From NCBI GenBank assembly GCA_964563155.1, contig CAZLVL010000007.1, positions 1 through 64,000 on the forward strand: 64,000 nucleotides of DNA, written 5' to 3'. This document shows, piece after piece, positions 7,404 through 15,944 of the stretch. Source of the DNA: DUPQ01 sp964563155. GTDB taxonomy: Bacteria; Bacillota; Clostridia; DUPQ01. The notes below the pieces were generated by a model. It was not told the DNA's origin. It made no database searches and worked only from the letters and a program-made list of their open reading frames with translations. Position numbers and translations under genes: made by a program. Every line of letters starts with the position of its first letter. Positions within the stretch are counted from its first letter, which is position 1.

Positions 7404-9533
7404 ATGGCCAGTCATGAATTTATGAATGCCAAGGCTGTCTGGGCCAAGGGCATGGAAGATTTGATGAATATAAGGATGGGGTTTTCTAGTAAGGTTCCAA
7501 AAGGAGTTTGTAGGGTTGATGTGGCCTGTGCAGGTGGTTATCAGCTCTTTGTAAATGACAAATACATCTGTGCTGGACCAGCTAGGGCAGCTCATGGATT
7601 TTACAAGGTAGATAGTATAGATATAAGTGGGTATTTAAATGAAGATAGTAACTATGTAGCCCTTTTAACCTGGGGTTATAGGGTAAATTCATATTCTGTT
7701 CTTGATCAAGCTTCTTTCATAACAGCTGAAATCATTTGTGATGATCTAGTTATTGCTGCAACAGGGGACTTTGGATTTAATGCCTATTTACTAGAGGACT
7801 ATGTAAGAAAAATCCAAAGATATACCTATCAAAGAGCTTTTGTAGAATCATATAAACTAAGTCAGGCTTCCTTTTCATGGATGAAGGCTGATATGGAGTC
7901 AAATACTAAGTTAGGAATATTTTTAGATAAAAAGTATTTAAAAAGAGATGTTCCTTATCCAGAGTATGAAAAACTTTATCCAAGAGAATTATCTACTATG
8001 GGTGACTTTGAAAAAAGAATTCCTGATGAGTATAGGATTCCTTGGTATTTAGAACATAATGAACCCTACTACAAGGCTTTTGAGCCCCATGAATTGGAAG
8101 AAGATACCAACAAAAAGATTCAAAATGTTAAATATGATACTAAAAATGTAGAAGAAGTCTCAAATAGTTCAGGCCTACTTTTAAAAGAAGGGAAATATAA
8201 TATATATGCCTTTGAAAGAGAAACCACAGGTATGATTAAGTTTAAAGTTACTTGTAAAGAGCCTTGTGACTTTATGATGGTCTACGATGAGCAGTTAACC
8301 GATGGCTATACCTTTCCCATTAGAATTAGAGGGCTTTGGGTAAATTCCTATGTCTTAGAGCCTGGGGAATATGAGTTAGTCTTTTTTGAGCCAGTAAGTA
8401 TGAAATATTTAAATCTAGTAATGCTTAATGGCCAAGCATTTTTTGAAGACTTCCATATGGTTGAGTACAAGCATCCTCCTGTTAGCAAGACCTTTGAAAC
8501 AGATGATAAGGACCTTTTAATGATATATGAAGCTGCTGTTGAGACCTATCGTCAAAACACCTTGGATATATATATGGACTGTCCATCAAGAGAAAGGGCA
8601 GGTTGGCTATGTGATAGCTTCTTTACCTCCAGAGTGGAATACCTTTTAACAGGTAAGTCTGTAATAGAGAGAAGCTTTTTGAATAACTTTTTACTACCTG
8701 ACTCTTTTGAGCACCTACCAAAGGGTATGCTTCCCATGTGCTATCCCGCTGACCATCCCAATGGCCGCTTTATACCTAACTGGGCCATGTGGCTGGTAAT
8801 AGAACTTTATGAGTACCTAGGTAGAACCAATGATAGAGACTTTGTAGATGCTTTTAAATCTAAGGTCTATGGCCTTTGTGAATACTTTGAAGACTTCATA
8901 AACAAAGACGGCCTTTTACAAGACCTAAAAGAGTGGGTCTTTGTGGAATGGTCTCATGCCAACAATTTAGTGCAAAATGTCAATTTTCCCACCAATATGC
9001 TCTATGCCTTTATGCTAGAAAGAGTTTCTCTCTTGTATGATGATAAAGAAAAATTAGCTCAAGCTGAAAAGATTAGAAATACCATAAGAGAAGTATCTTT
9101 TAATGGACAATTCTTTAGAGATAGAATGGTTCTAGAAGATGGAAAATTAGAAATAACCGATGAGATTACTGAGGTTTGTCAGTACTATGCCTTTTTTACT
9201 AAGACTGCCAGTATTGATAAATATCCTGAGCTTTGGGAAAAACTTCTAAAAGACTTCGGACCAGGCAGGGCAGAAAAAGGAGTGCACCCAGAAATTTATG
9301 GAACCAATGCCTTTATTGGAACATATTTAAGATTAGAGCTTTTATCCAATGCTGGTCTACATCAGCAATTATTAGATGAATCTGTAGACTTCTTTTTATA
9401 CATGGCAAAAAGAACTGGCACTCTTTGGGAAAATAAAACAGACAATGCTTCTTTGAATCATGGCTTTGCCTCTCATGTGGTTGTTTGGTTTGATAAGGCC
9501 ATAAAAGTCCTAAAAATGGATAAAAAGAGCTAA
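7404..9533 (+). CDS. GH78-like glycosidase (alpha-L-rhamnosidase family)
   Basis: This is probably a cytoplasmic glycoside hydrolase, since no signal peptide is visible. I start it at the ATG at 7404, 6 bases after GGGAGGT (7391-7397), giving 709 residues; an upstream TTG at 7389 would overlap that ribosome site. The N-terminal half has beta-sandwich character. A six-hairpin (alpha/alpha)6 domain begins near residue 375 with DIYMDCPSRERAGWLCDSFF, which matches the GH78 pattern DCPxRxExxGW. Further marks are FVEWSHANNLVQN and YGTNAFIGTYLRLELL near the end. Rhamnosidase specificity is inferred from the family; related enzymes cleave other deoxysugars. An extended -10 (TGGTAGAAT at 7368-7376) lies just upstream. 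Confidence 0.8.
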   Translation: MASHEFMNAKAVWAKGMEDLMNIRMGFSSKVPKGVCRVDVACAGGYQLFVNDKYICAGPARAAHGFYKVDSIDISGYLNEDSNYVALLTWGYRVNSYSVLDQASFITAEIICDDLVIAATGDFGFNAYLLEDYVRKIQRYTYQRAFVESYKLSQASFSWMKADMESNTKLGIFLDKKYLKRDVPYPEYEKLYPRELSTMGDFEKRIPDEYRIPWYLEHNEPYYKAFEPHELEEDTNKKIQNVKYDTKNVEEVSNSSGLLLKEGKYNIYAFERETTGMIKFKVTCKEPCDFMMVYDEQLTDGYTFPIRIRGLWVNSYVLEPGEYELVFFEPVSMKYLNLVMLNGQAFFEDFHMVEYKHPPVSKTFETDDKDLLMIYEAAVETYRQNTLDIYMDCPSRERAGWLCDSFFTSRVEYLLTGKSVIERSFLNNFLLPDSFEHLPKGMLPMCYPADHPNGRFIPNWAMWLVIELYEYLGRTNDRDFVDAFKSKVYGLCEYFEDFINKDGLLQDLKEWVFVEWSHANNLVQNVNFPTNMLYAFMLERVSLLYDDKEKLAQAEKIRNTIREVSFNGQFFRDRMVLEDGKLEITDEITEVCQYYAFFTKTASIDKYPELWEKLLKDFGPGRAEKGVHPEIYGTNAFIGTYLRLELLSNAGLHQQLLDESVDFFLYMAKRTGTLWENKTDNASLNHGFASHVVVWFDKAIKVLKMDKKS

Positions 9534-9559
9534 ATTTTGCAAAGTTACACAATATTGTG

Positions 9560-9594
9560 TTGACTTTAGTCATATGTATATGTAATATGACTAA
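9560..9594 (+). promoter_or_regulatory. csp promoter with overlapping 10-bp inverted repeat
   Basis: TTGACT (9560-9565) and TAATAT (9583-9588) are 17 bases apart. A perfect inverted repeat, TTAGTCATAT (9566-9575) and ATATGACTAA (9585-9594) with 9 bases between, covers the spacer and the -10, so a dimeric repressor could block this promoter. The leader from the predicted start site near 9595 to the ATG is about 107 bases, a usual length for cold-shock mRNAs. It also contains the self-complementary TCTAAATCATTTAGA near 9630. Confidence 0.7.
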
Positions 9595-9701
9595 TATATC
9601 CTAATGCATTTCGTAAATCTGTAAAGGCTTCTAAATCATTTAGATTTGAGATTCATTTTGATTTTTAAAAAAGCAGGGAAATTTTTTTGTGGAGGTACCG
9701 A

Positions 9702-9914
9702 ATGAATAAAGGTACAGTAAAATGGTTTAACTCAGAAAAAGGATATGGCTTCATATCTAACGACGAAGGTGGAGAAGATGTATTTGTACATTTTTCCGCT
9801 ATTAACACTGACGGCTACAAAACTCTTAGAGAAGGACAAAAAGTATCTTTTGAAGTAGAGCAAGATCCTAAGAATAGTAATAAGCTTAGAGCAGCCAACG
9901 TTTCTTTTGACTAA
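9702..9914 (+). CDS. Cold-shock protein, CspA family
   Basis: This is a 70-residue single-stranded nucleic-acid-binding OB-fold protein that acts as an RNA chaperone in the cytoplasm. It begins MNKGTVKWFN and carries RNP1 KGYGFIS (13-19) and RNP2 VFVHFS (27-32). The start is set by GGAGGT at 9691-9696; an in-frame start 15 bases upstream would place the ribosome site inside the gene. It is transcribed alone, with a long leader and a clear terminator. Its role in cold or growth-phase response is inferred from the family. Confidence 0.96.
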   Translation: MNKGTVKWFNSEKGYGFISNDEGGEDVFVHFSAINTDGYKTLREGQKVSFEVEQDPKNSNKLRAANVSFD

Positions 9915-9981
9915 TTGAAACAAAGACCTAAAACGCTGATCTAATCATATTTTATATAAGATGTAAGGAACGTGTTTTGAG

Positions 9982-10005
9982 GAACGGGCAACCGTTCTTT
10001 TTTTT
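9982..10005 (+). terminator. Rho-independent terminator of the cold-shock gene
   Basis: GAACGG, loop GCAA, CCGTTC, then a run of T residues. This GNRA-type tetraloop hairpin closes the csp transcript. Confidence 0.85.
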
Positions 10006-10016
10006 GAAGTAAAATA

Positions 10017-10025
10017 TGGTATAAT
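10017..10025 (+). promoter_or_regulatory. Extended -10 of the fchA-folD unit
   Basis: TGGTATAAT, an extended -10, lies 30 bases before the fchA start; the -35 position falls in the csp terminator T-tract and is poor. Confidence 0.5.
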
Positions 10026-10054
10026 TTTTTTGAAATAAATAAAGGATGGAAAAT

Positions 10055-10681
10055 ATGCTAAGAGAAAAGAATATTGTGGATTTTACTAATTTATTAGCTT
10101 CAAAAGAGGCTGTTCCAGGTGGGGGCGGAGCTAGTGCCTTGGCAGGTGCTCTAGGAGCTGCTTTAGCCTCAATGGTGGGAAACCTCACCCTTGGTAAAAA
10201 AAGATATAAAGATGTAGAAGAAGATATAATAGGGCTACAAGAAGAAACAAAGAAATATATTGATGAATTTTTAGCTTTGATTGATGGAGATGCTATAGCT
10301 TTTTTACCCCTTTCAAAGGCCTATTCTTTACCTAGTAAGACCCAAGAAGAAAAAGAATACAAGGATAAAATAATGGAAGAAGCCTTAAATACAGCTTCTA
10401 GTGCACCCTTGTTAATTATGGAAAGAGCCCATGAAATGCTGGTTATCTTAAAGGAATATGCAGAAAAAGGGTCCAAGTTAGCCATATCCGATGTAGCTGT
10501 GTCATCAGTAATGTTAAGGTCCGCAATTTTAGGAGCCTCAGTAAACATATTCATAAATGCAAAAATGATGAAAAATAGGGAGGTTGCAGAAGAATTAAAT
10601 TCTAGATGTGACCAATTAATAGAAGAAGGTAAGGCCATGGCAGATGAGATCTTTAAAAGTGTAGAAGAGAAGATTAGATAG
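10055..10681 (+). CDS. fchA: Formiminotetrahydrofolate cyclodeaminase-type protein (FchA family)
   Basis: The protein is expected to release ammonia from 5-formimino-THF to give 5,10-methenyl-THF, joining purine or histidine breakdown to C1 metabolism. The 208 residues are mostly helical and carry the family mark AVPGGGGASALAGALGAALA near the N-terminus, then MVGNLTLGKKRY. The ATG at 10055 is preferred because AAAGG lies 8 bases before it; an ATG 9 bases earlier abuts that site. folD follows after 14 bases, which supports a C1-folate role: folD would process the methenyl-THF produced here. Relatives in serine-cycle or methenyl-THF roles exist, so the exact substrate is inferred. Confidence 0.87.
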   Translation: MLREKNIVDFTNLLASKEAVPGGGGASALAGALGAALASMVGNLTLGKKRYKDVEEDIIGLQEETKKYIDEFLALIDGDAIAFLPLSKAYSLPSKTQEEKEYKDKIMEEALNTASSAPLLIMERAHEMLVILKEYAEKGSKLAISDVAVSSVMLRSAILGASVNIFINAKMMKNREVAEELNSRCDQLIEEGKAMADEIFKSVEEKIR

Positions 10682-10695
10682 AAAGGTGAGAGTAA

Positions 10696-11538
10696 ATGGA
10701 AATATTATTAGGAAATGATGTAGTAAAAGAAATAACTAAACAAATTAAAAAGGACCTAGAAGACCTTAATGGCTATATTCCCACCTTGGCTATTGTAAGA
10801 GTTGGAGAAAATCCAGATGACATTTCTTATGAAAGAGCTGCCATAAAAAGATTTGAAAAGTTAGGCATGAATACTAAAGCTATAGCTTATTCAGCTGATG
10901 TGGATAATGTGTCTTTTGTAAATAGTTTTAAGAAAATTAATGAAGATGAAAGTATTAATGGAATATTATTAATGCGTCCTTTACCAAAACACATTGATGA
11001 AGACCAAATAACAAATATGATTGATCCCCTTAAAGACATTGATTGTATTGGACCTACAAATCTTGCTAAGGTCTTTGCATCGGATGAAAGTGGCTTTGAG
11101 CCTTGTACAGCAAAGGCAGTTATGGAAATGATTGATTATGCTGGTATTGACTTAAGAGGTAAAAGAGCTGTTGTGGTAGGAAGATCTTTAGTGGTTGGAA
11201 AACCAGTTTCTATGATGCTTATGAAGAAAAATGCAACAATTACCATTTGTCACACAGGTACTAAGAATATGGAAGAAGTGTGTAAACAAGGAGAAATTTT
11301 AGTTGCAGCTGCTGGAAGAGCTAAAATGATAAATGAAAAGCATGTAGCTAAAGGCGCCTATGTTTTTGATGTTGGCATAAATGTGGATGAAGAAGGTAAT
11401 TTGTGTGGGGATGTGGATATGGACTCAATTGGCCATTTAGCAGCCCTTTGTACCCCAGTTCCTAGAGGGGTTGGCACAGTTACTACCTCAGTTTTAGCTA
11501 AGCAGGTGGTTAAGGCTGCTAAATTGCAGAAGAAATAA
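10696..11538 (+). CDS. folD: Bifunctional methylene-THF dehydrogenase / methenyl-THF cyclohydrolase FolD
   Basis: FolD interconverts 5,10-methylene-THF, methenyl-THF and 10-formyl-THF in the cytoplasm. The 280-residue protein has the N-terminal catalytic region with SYERAAIKRFEKLG (the conserved Tyr and Lys), the substrate motif MRPLPKHID, and the dinucleotide site VVVGRSLVVGKPVSMMLM. The C-terminus shows CTPVPRGVGTVTTSVL, close to the family's PGGVGPMT signature but with arginine in place of the first glycine. It is cotranscribed with fchA, and the pair would connect formimino groups and formyl-THF to the methylene-THF pool. Confidence 0.95.
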   Translation: MEILLGNDVVKEITKQIKKDLEDLNGYIPTLAIVRVGENPDDISYERAAIKRFEKLGMNTKAIAYSADVDNVSFVNSFKKINEDESINGILLMRPLPKHIDEDQITNMIDPLKDIDCIGPTNLAKVFASDESGFEPCTAKAVMEMIDYAGIDLRGKRAVVVGRSLVVGKPVSMMLMKKNATITICHTGTKNMEEVCKQGEILVAAAGRAKMINEKHVAKGAYVFDVGINVDEEGNLCGDVDMDSIGHLAALCTPVPRGVGTVTTSVLAKQVVKAAKLQKK

Positions 11539-11586
11539 TTATTATTTATTAAAAAAAACAGTGATGAAAAGAAAGTAGGGTAATAA

Positions 11587-12513
11587 ATGTATAATCTCTT
11601 GCATCTTAAATATGCTCTAGAGGTGGAAAAAACTGGTTCATTTTCCAAGGCTGCTCAAAACCTATACATGAACCAGCCCCAAGTTTCCAAGGCCATAAAA
11701 GAGTTGGAAACCTCTTTAAATATAATCATATTTGATAGAACTCCTGCAGGGGCTGTGGTTACAGCTAAGGGAAAAGAGTTTTTTAAACATGCTAGAAATG
11801 TTATTAATGAAGTAGAGCAGATGGAAAAGCTTTCTACTAAGGCAATTAAGAGTAACAAGGTCTTAAACATTTCTGTTCCTAGGGCCAGCTATGTCTCCTA
11901 TGCCTTTACAGAGTTTTTAAACTCTATTAAAAAAGACCATGCCTTAAATGCTGACTACAGAGAAACCCATTCAGCTAGGGCCATGAAAAGTGTTTCCAAG
12001 TCTGAAAACAATTTGGGGATTATTAGATACAGAAAGAGGTTTGAAGAATACTTTTTAACCGCCTTAGATAAGTATGATTTGGTTTATGAGGACATTTTTT
12101 CCTTTGAATACCTACTTTTAATGTCTAAAGATTCTCCTATGGCTAAAAAAGAAAAGATTTATATGGAAGATATACAAGATAAGATTGAGATTATTCATGG
12201 GGATATTTCCATTCCTGCTAGGGCTTCTAGCAGGCAAGATATCTTAAAACTAGGTAAAGAAAAAAAGATTTCTGTCTATGAAAGGGCCAGTCAATTAGAA
12301 ATGCTGGACAGAATCCCTGAAACCTTTATGTGGGCATCTCCTATGCCTCAATATATTTTAGACAAATTCAATTTAATCCAAAGAAAATGTGAAGGTGGTG
12401 TAAATGTGTATAAAGATATATTTATATACAAAAAAGACCATATTTTAAGTGATCTTGAAATACATTTTATGGAGATTGTAAAAAAGACAGCTGAAAAATT
12501 AAATAGACTATAG
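11587..12513 (+). CDS. LysR-type transcriptional regulator
   Basis: This is a DNA-binding regulator of 308 residues. The N-terminal winged helix reads LLHLKYALEVEKTGSFSKAA followed by YMNQPQVSKAIKELE, the usual LysR helix-turn-helix. The C-terminal co-inducer domain is divergent and has no recognisable ligand signature. The ATG follows AGTAGGG. It lies 48 bases after folD on the same strand and could be read from that transcript. Its targets are not visible; the ATCGATAT palindromes just downstream (12521-12547) or the fchA-folD operon are candidates. Confidence 0.9.
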   Translation: MYNLLHLKYALEVEKTGSFSKAAQNLYMNQPQVSKAIKELETSLNIIIFDRTPAGAVVTAKGKEFFKHARNVINEVEQMEKLSTKAIKSNKVLNISVPRASYVSYAFTEFLNSIKKDHALNADYRETHSARAMKSVSKSENNLGIIRYRKRFEEYFLTALDKYDLVYEDIFSFEYLLLMSKDSPMAKKEKIYMEDIQDKIEIIHGDISIPARASSRQDILKLGKEKKISVYERASQLEMLDRIPETFMWASPMPQYILDKFNLIQRKCEGGVNVYKDIFIYKKDHILSDLEIHFMEIVKKTAEKLNRL

Positions 12514-12533
12514 ATAATGCTATATCGATAATG

Positions 12534-12547
12534 GAATATCGATATTC
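12534..12547. repeat. 14-bp perfect palindrome GAATATCGATATTC
   Basis: A perfect palindrome 20 bases after the LysR gene stop. A related core, TATATCGATA, occurs at 12521-12530, giving two ATCGAT centres 15 bases apart. It lies upstream of the rex promoter and may be a second regulatory site. Confidence 0.45.
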
Positions 12548-12568
12548 TAAAATGCATTCTACCCTAAG

Positions 12569-12631
12569 GTCATATTTCCTTTTATAATGTAATTGTTAAA
12601 ACTTTAACAATGTAAGGAATATGACTTTTTT
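12569..12631 (+). promoter_or_regulatory. Nested terminator hairpin, rex promoter and Rex operator
   Basis: The centre at 12593-12610 is TTGTTAAAACTTTAACAA, a perfect match to the known Rex consensus TTGTTAANNNNTTAACAA. A -10 TATAAT (12583-12588) places the start site at about 12595, inside the operator; the -35 region is poor. Outer arms GTCATATTTCCTT (12569-12581) and AAGGAATATGAC (12614-12625) enclose both and are followed by six T residues. RNA entering from lysR could fold the full terminator hairpin, whereas RNA starting at the rex promoter lacks the left arm and would escape. Confidence 0.8.
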
Positions 12632-12684
12632 CTTACATACAAAAAGAAAGGAGAGGTGCAAAGCATAGCTAGCACAAAGAGAAA

Positions 12685-13314
12685 ATGAATCAAGTGTCAA
12701 GACAAACATTGGAAAGATTACCTCTTTATCTAAACTATCTAAAAAGTTTGGACTCTAATCTGCCAGAAAACATATCAGCAAGATGTATCGCTGAAACCTT
12801 GGGCCTAACAGAAATTCAGGTGAGAAAGGATTTAGCCTGTGTAAGTGATGGGGGAAAGCCCAGAGTAGGTTTTGTATCCCTAGACCTTATAAACGATATT
12901 GAGAACTTTCTAGGTTACAAGGATGTAAATGATGCAATCTTAGTAGGAACAGGAAAGCTAGGAAAGGCCCTAATGACCTACAAGGGATTTTCTGATTATG
13001 GACTTAACATTGTTGCGGGTTTTGACATAGATGAAAACATAGTAGAAGAAAAAGAAGAGGGTAGGCCCATTTTTCATATATCAAAAATGAAAAATCTCTG
13101 CCAAAGAATGAATATAAAGATAGGAATTATAACTGCCCCTTGGGAGGTAGCACAAGAAATAGCGGATGCCATGATTGATAGTGGAATTTTAGCTATTTGG
13201 AACTTTGCTCCTGCCCATATAGAGGTGCCAGAATGTGTTTTAGTTAAAAATGAAAATATGGCCGTTTCGTTGGCATTATTGTCAAAGCATCTTAAAGAAC
13301 AATTGACAAAATAG
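12685..13314 (+). CDS. rex: Redox-sensing transcriptional repressor Rex
   Basis: Rex binds DNA when NADH is low and lets go when the NADH/NAD+ ratio rises, switching on fermentation genes. The 209 residues comprise a winged helix (about 1-80, with ISARCIAETLGLTEIQVRKD and DGGKPRVGF) and a Rossmann domain starting at AILVGTGKLGKALMTY. The domain swap helix SLALLSKHLKEQL ends the protein. The ATG lies about 75 bases after the Rex operator, so the gene is autoregulated. adhE follows after 13 bases, placing the major ethanol enzyme directly under its control. Confidence 0.97.
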   Translation: MNQVSRQTLERLPLYLNYLKSLDSNLPENISARCIAETLGLTEIQVRKDLACVSDGGKPRVGFVSLDLINDIENFLGYKDVNDAILVGTGKLGKALMTYKGFSDYGLNIVAGFDIDENIVEEKEEGRPIFHISKMKNLCQRMNIKIGIITAPWEVAQEIADAMIDSGILAIWNFAPAHIEVPECVLVKNENMAVSLALLSKHLKEQLTK

Positions 13315-13327
13315 AAGGAGAATGTAT

Positions 13328-15943
13328 ATGAGTAATACAAGAGAAGTTATTGACACTAGAGAAAAACTGCAATTAGCACTGGGAAAATTAAGACTAGCTC
13401 AAAAAGAGTTTGCCACATTTTCTCAGGAAAAAGTAGACCAAATCTTCAAAGCCGCTGCTATGGCTGCCAATAGTCAAAGGTTGCCCTTAGCCAAGATGGC
13501 TGTGGAAGAAACCAAGATGGGTATTGTTGAAGATAAGGTTATCAAAAATCATTATGCAGCTGAATATATATATAATACATATAAAGATACTAAGACCTGT
13601 GGTCTTGTAGAAGAAGATACAATAAACGGTATTAAAAGAATTTTAGAGCCTGTTGGAATTATTGCAGCGGTTATCCCTACAACCAATCCAACCTCCACCG
13701 TCATATTCAAAACCCTCATATCTCTAAAAACCAGAAATGGTATTGTCATAAGTCCTCACCCTAGAGCTAAAAACTCCACCATAGAAGCAGCTAGAATAGT
13801 ACTAGAAGCTGCTGTTAAGGCTGGAGCACCTGAGGGCATTATTGAATGGATTGATGTGCCAAGTTTAGAAATGACCAACACTGTTATGAAAGAATGTGAT
13901 TTAATCCTAGCAACAGGTGGCCCTGGTATGGTTAAAGCAGCCTACTCTTCTGGAAAACCTGCAGTTGGAGTTGGAGCTGGTAATACTCCTGCCATTATTG
14001 ATAAAAGTGCAGACATCCTTTTAGCTGTTAACTCCATTATCCACTCTAAAACCTTTGATAATGGTATGATTTGTGCTTCTGAACAGTCAGTTATTGTGGA
14101 TAAGACCATATACAACAAGGTTAAAAAAGAGTTTGAATACAGGGGATGCTACTTTTTAAACAAGGAAGAAACTGAAAAGGTTCGTAAAACCATACTAATA
14201 AATGGGGCCTTAAATGCCAAAATAGTGGGCCAAAGTGCCTTTGATATAGCTAAGCTAGCCAATGTGGATGTGCCTACATATACAAAAATCCTTATTGGTG
14301 AGGTGGTTTCTGTAGATATAGAAGAAGAATTTGCCCATGAAAAACTTTCTCCAGTACTAGCAATGTACAAGGCAGAAGATTTTGAAGCTGCCATAACAAA
14401 AGCTCAAAAACTAATAGAAGATGGTGGAATGGGACATACCTCTTCCATATATATAGATAGTTTAAATGCTAAAGAAAGACTAAACATATTTGAAGATGCC
14501 ATGAAGACCTGTAGGATCTTAATAAATACCCCTTCATCTCACGGTGGTATAGGTGATTTATATAACTTTAAATTAGCACCTTCTTTAACCTTGGGTTGTG
14601 GTTCTTGGGGTGGAAACTCCACATCAGAAAACGTGGGAGTTAAGCATCTATTAAATATTAAAACAGTGGCAGACAGGAGAGAAAATATGTTGTGGTTTAG
14701 AGCACCAGAAAAAGTATACATTAAAAAAGGTTGTACCCCCCTTGCCCTAGAAGAACTTAAAAATGTTTTAGGCAAAAAAAGAGTCTTCATTGTAACTGAC
14801 GAGTTTTTATTCAAAAACGGCTATACCAAACCTGTTACAGATAAACTAAATGAAATGGGCTTAGCACATCAAGTTTTCTTTGAAGTTACTCCAGATCCTA
14901 CCTTGGCTTGTGCTAAAGCTGGAGCTAAGGCTATGAGTGCCTTCCAACCAGACTGTATAATAGCCTTAGGTGGTGGTTCAGCAATGGACGCTGCTAAGAT
15001 TATGTGGGTTATGTATGAACATCCTCAAGTGGACTTTATGGATATGGCTATGAGATTTGCGGACATTAGAAAAAGAGTATACGATTTTCCTAAGATGGGA
15101 AAACTAGCCTACTTCATTGCTATACCTACAACAGCTGGTACTGGCTCAGAGGTAACACCTTTTGCAGTCATAACCGACGAAAAGACCAATGTAAAGTATC
15201 CTTTGGCAGATTATGAAATAATGCCTAATATGGCTATAGTGGATGCAGACTTTATGATGAATGCTCCCAAGGCTTTAACAGCTGCCTCTGGTATTGATGC
15301 TGTAACCCATGCCCTAGAAGCTTATGCTTCCATGTTGGCAACCGACTACACAGATGCTTTGGCCTTAAGGTCCTTGAAAATAGTTTTTGAAAATCTTCCC
15401 ACAGCTTATGAAAAAGGACCAGAAGATTCAAGGGCAAGAGAAAAGATGGCAGACGGAGCTACTATAGCGGGAATGGCCTTTGCCAATGCCTTCTTAGGAG
15501 TATGTCACTCCATGGCCCATAAGTTAGGAGCCTTCCATCATCTACCTCACGGTGTAGCAAACGCTTTGATGATTGAACAAGTCCTAAGATTTAATGCATC
15601 AGAAAAACCAGTTAAGATGGGAACCTTCCCTCAGTACGACCACCCACATACCCTACAAAGATATGCTGACATAGCCCAATACCTAGGTTATGCTGGTAAA
15701 AATGACAAGGAAAGTTTAGAAAATCTCATAAATGGCTTAAATGACCTTAAAAAGAAGGTAGGAATTAAACAAAGTATTCAAGACTACGGTATTGATGAGA
15801 AGACCTTTATGGACAGCCTAGATGATATGGCAGACCAGGCCTTTGATGACCAATGTACTGGTGCCAATCCCAGATATCCTTTAATAAGTGAAATTAAGCA
15901 AATGTACATAAATGCATACTACAATAGGCAGGAGGAAGTTTAA
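13328..15943 (+). CDS. adhE: Bifunctional acetaldehyde-CoA / alcohol dehydrogenase AdhE
   Basis: AdhE reduces acetyl-CoA to acetaldehyde and then ethanol, reoxidising two NADH; it forms long spirosomes in the cytoplasm. The N-terminal aldehyde dehydrogenase half contains GGPGMVKAAYSSGKPAVGVG and the catalytic cysteine in NGMICASEQS (near residue 246). The C-terminal iron-dependent alcohol dehydrogenase half starts around residue 450 with GGGSAMDAAKIMW, GTGSEVTPFAVI and metal-binding histidines in CHSMAHKLGAFHHLPHG. The 871 residues are full length. I prefer the ATG at 13328 because AAGGAG is better spaced from it than from the in-frame ATG at 13322. It lies in the rex operon under the perfect Rex site. 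Confidence 0.97.
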   Translation: MSNTREVIDTREKLQLALGKLRLAQKEFATFSQEKVDQIFKAAAMAANSQRLPLAKMAVEETKMGIVEDKVIKNHYAAEYIYNTYKDTKTCGLVEEDTINGIKRILEPVGIIAAVIPTTNPTSTVIFKTLISLKTRNGIVISPHPRAKNSTIEAARIVLEAAVKAGAPEGIIEWIDVPSLEMTNTVMKECDLILATGGPGMVKAAYSSGKPAVGVGAGNTPAIIDKSADILLAVNSIIHSKTFDNGMICASEQSVIVDKTIYNKVKKEFEYRGCYFLNKEETEKVRKTILINGALNAKIVGQSAFDIAKLANVDVPTYTKILIGEVVSVDIEEEFAHEKLSPVLAMYKAEDFEAAITKAQKLIEDGGMGHTSSIYIDSLNAKERLNIFEDAMKTCRILINTPSSHGGIGDLYNFKLAPSLTLGCGSWGGNSTSENVGVKHLLNIKTVADRRENMLWFRAPEKVYIKKGCTPLALEELKNVLGKKRVFIVTDEFLFKNGYTKPVTDKLNEMGLAHQVFFEVTPDPTLACAKAGAKAMSAFQPDCIIALGGGSAMDAAKIMWVMYEHPQVDFMDMAMRFADIRKRVYDFPKMGKLAYFIAIPTTAGTGSEVTPFAVITDEKTNVKYPLADYEIMPNMAIVDADFMMNAPKALTAASGIDAVTHALEAYASMLATDYTDALALRSLKIVFENLPTAYEKGPEDSRAREKMADGATIAGMAFANAFLGVCHSMAHKLGAFHHLPHGVANALMIEQVLRFNASEKPVKMGTFPQYDHPHTLQRYADIAQYLGYAGKNDKESLENLINGLNDLKKKVGIKQSIQDYGIDEKTFMDSLDDMADQAFDDQCTGANPRYPLISEIKQMYINAYYNRQEEV

Positions 15944-15944
15944 A

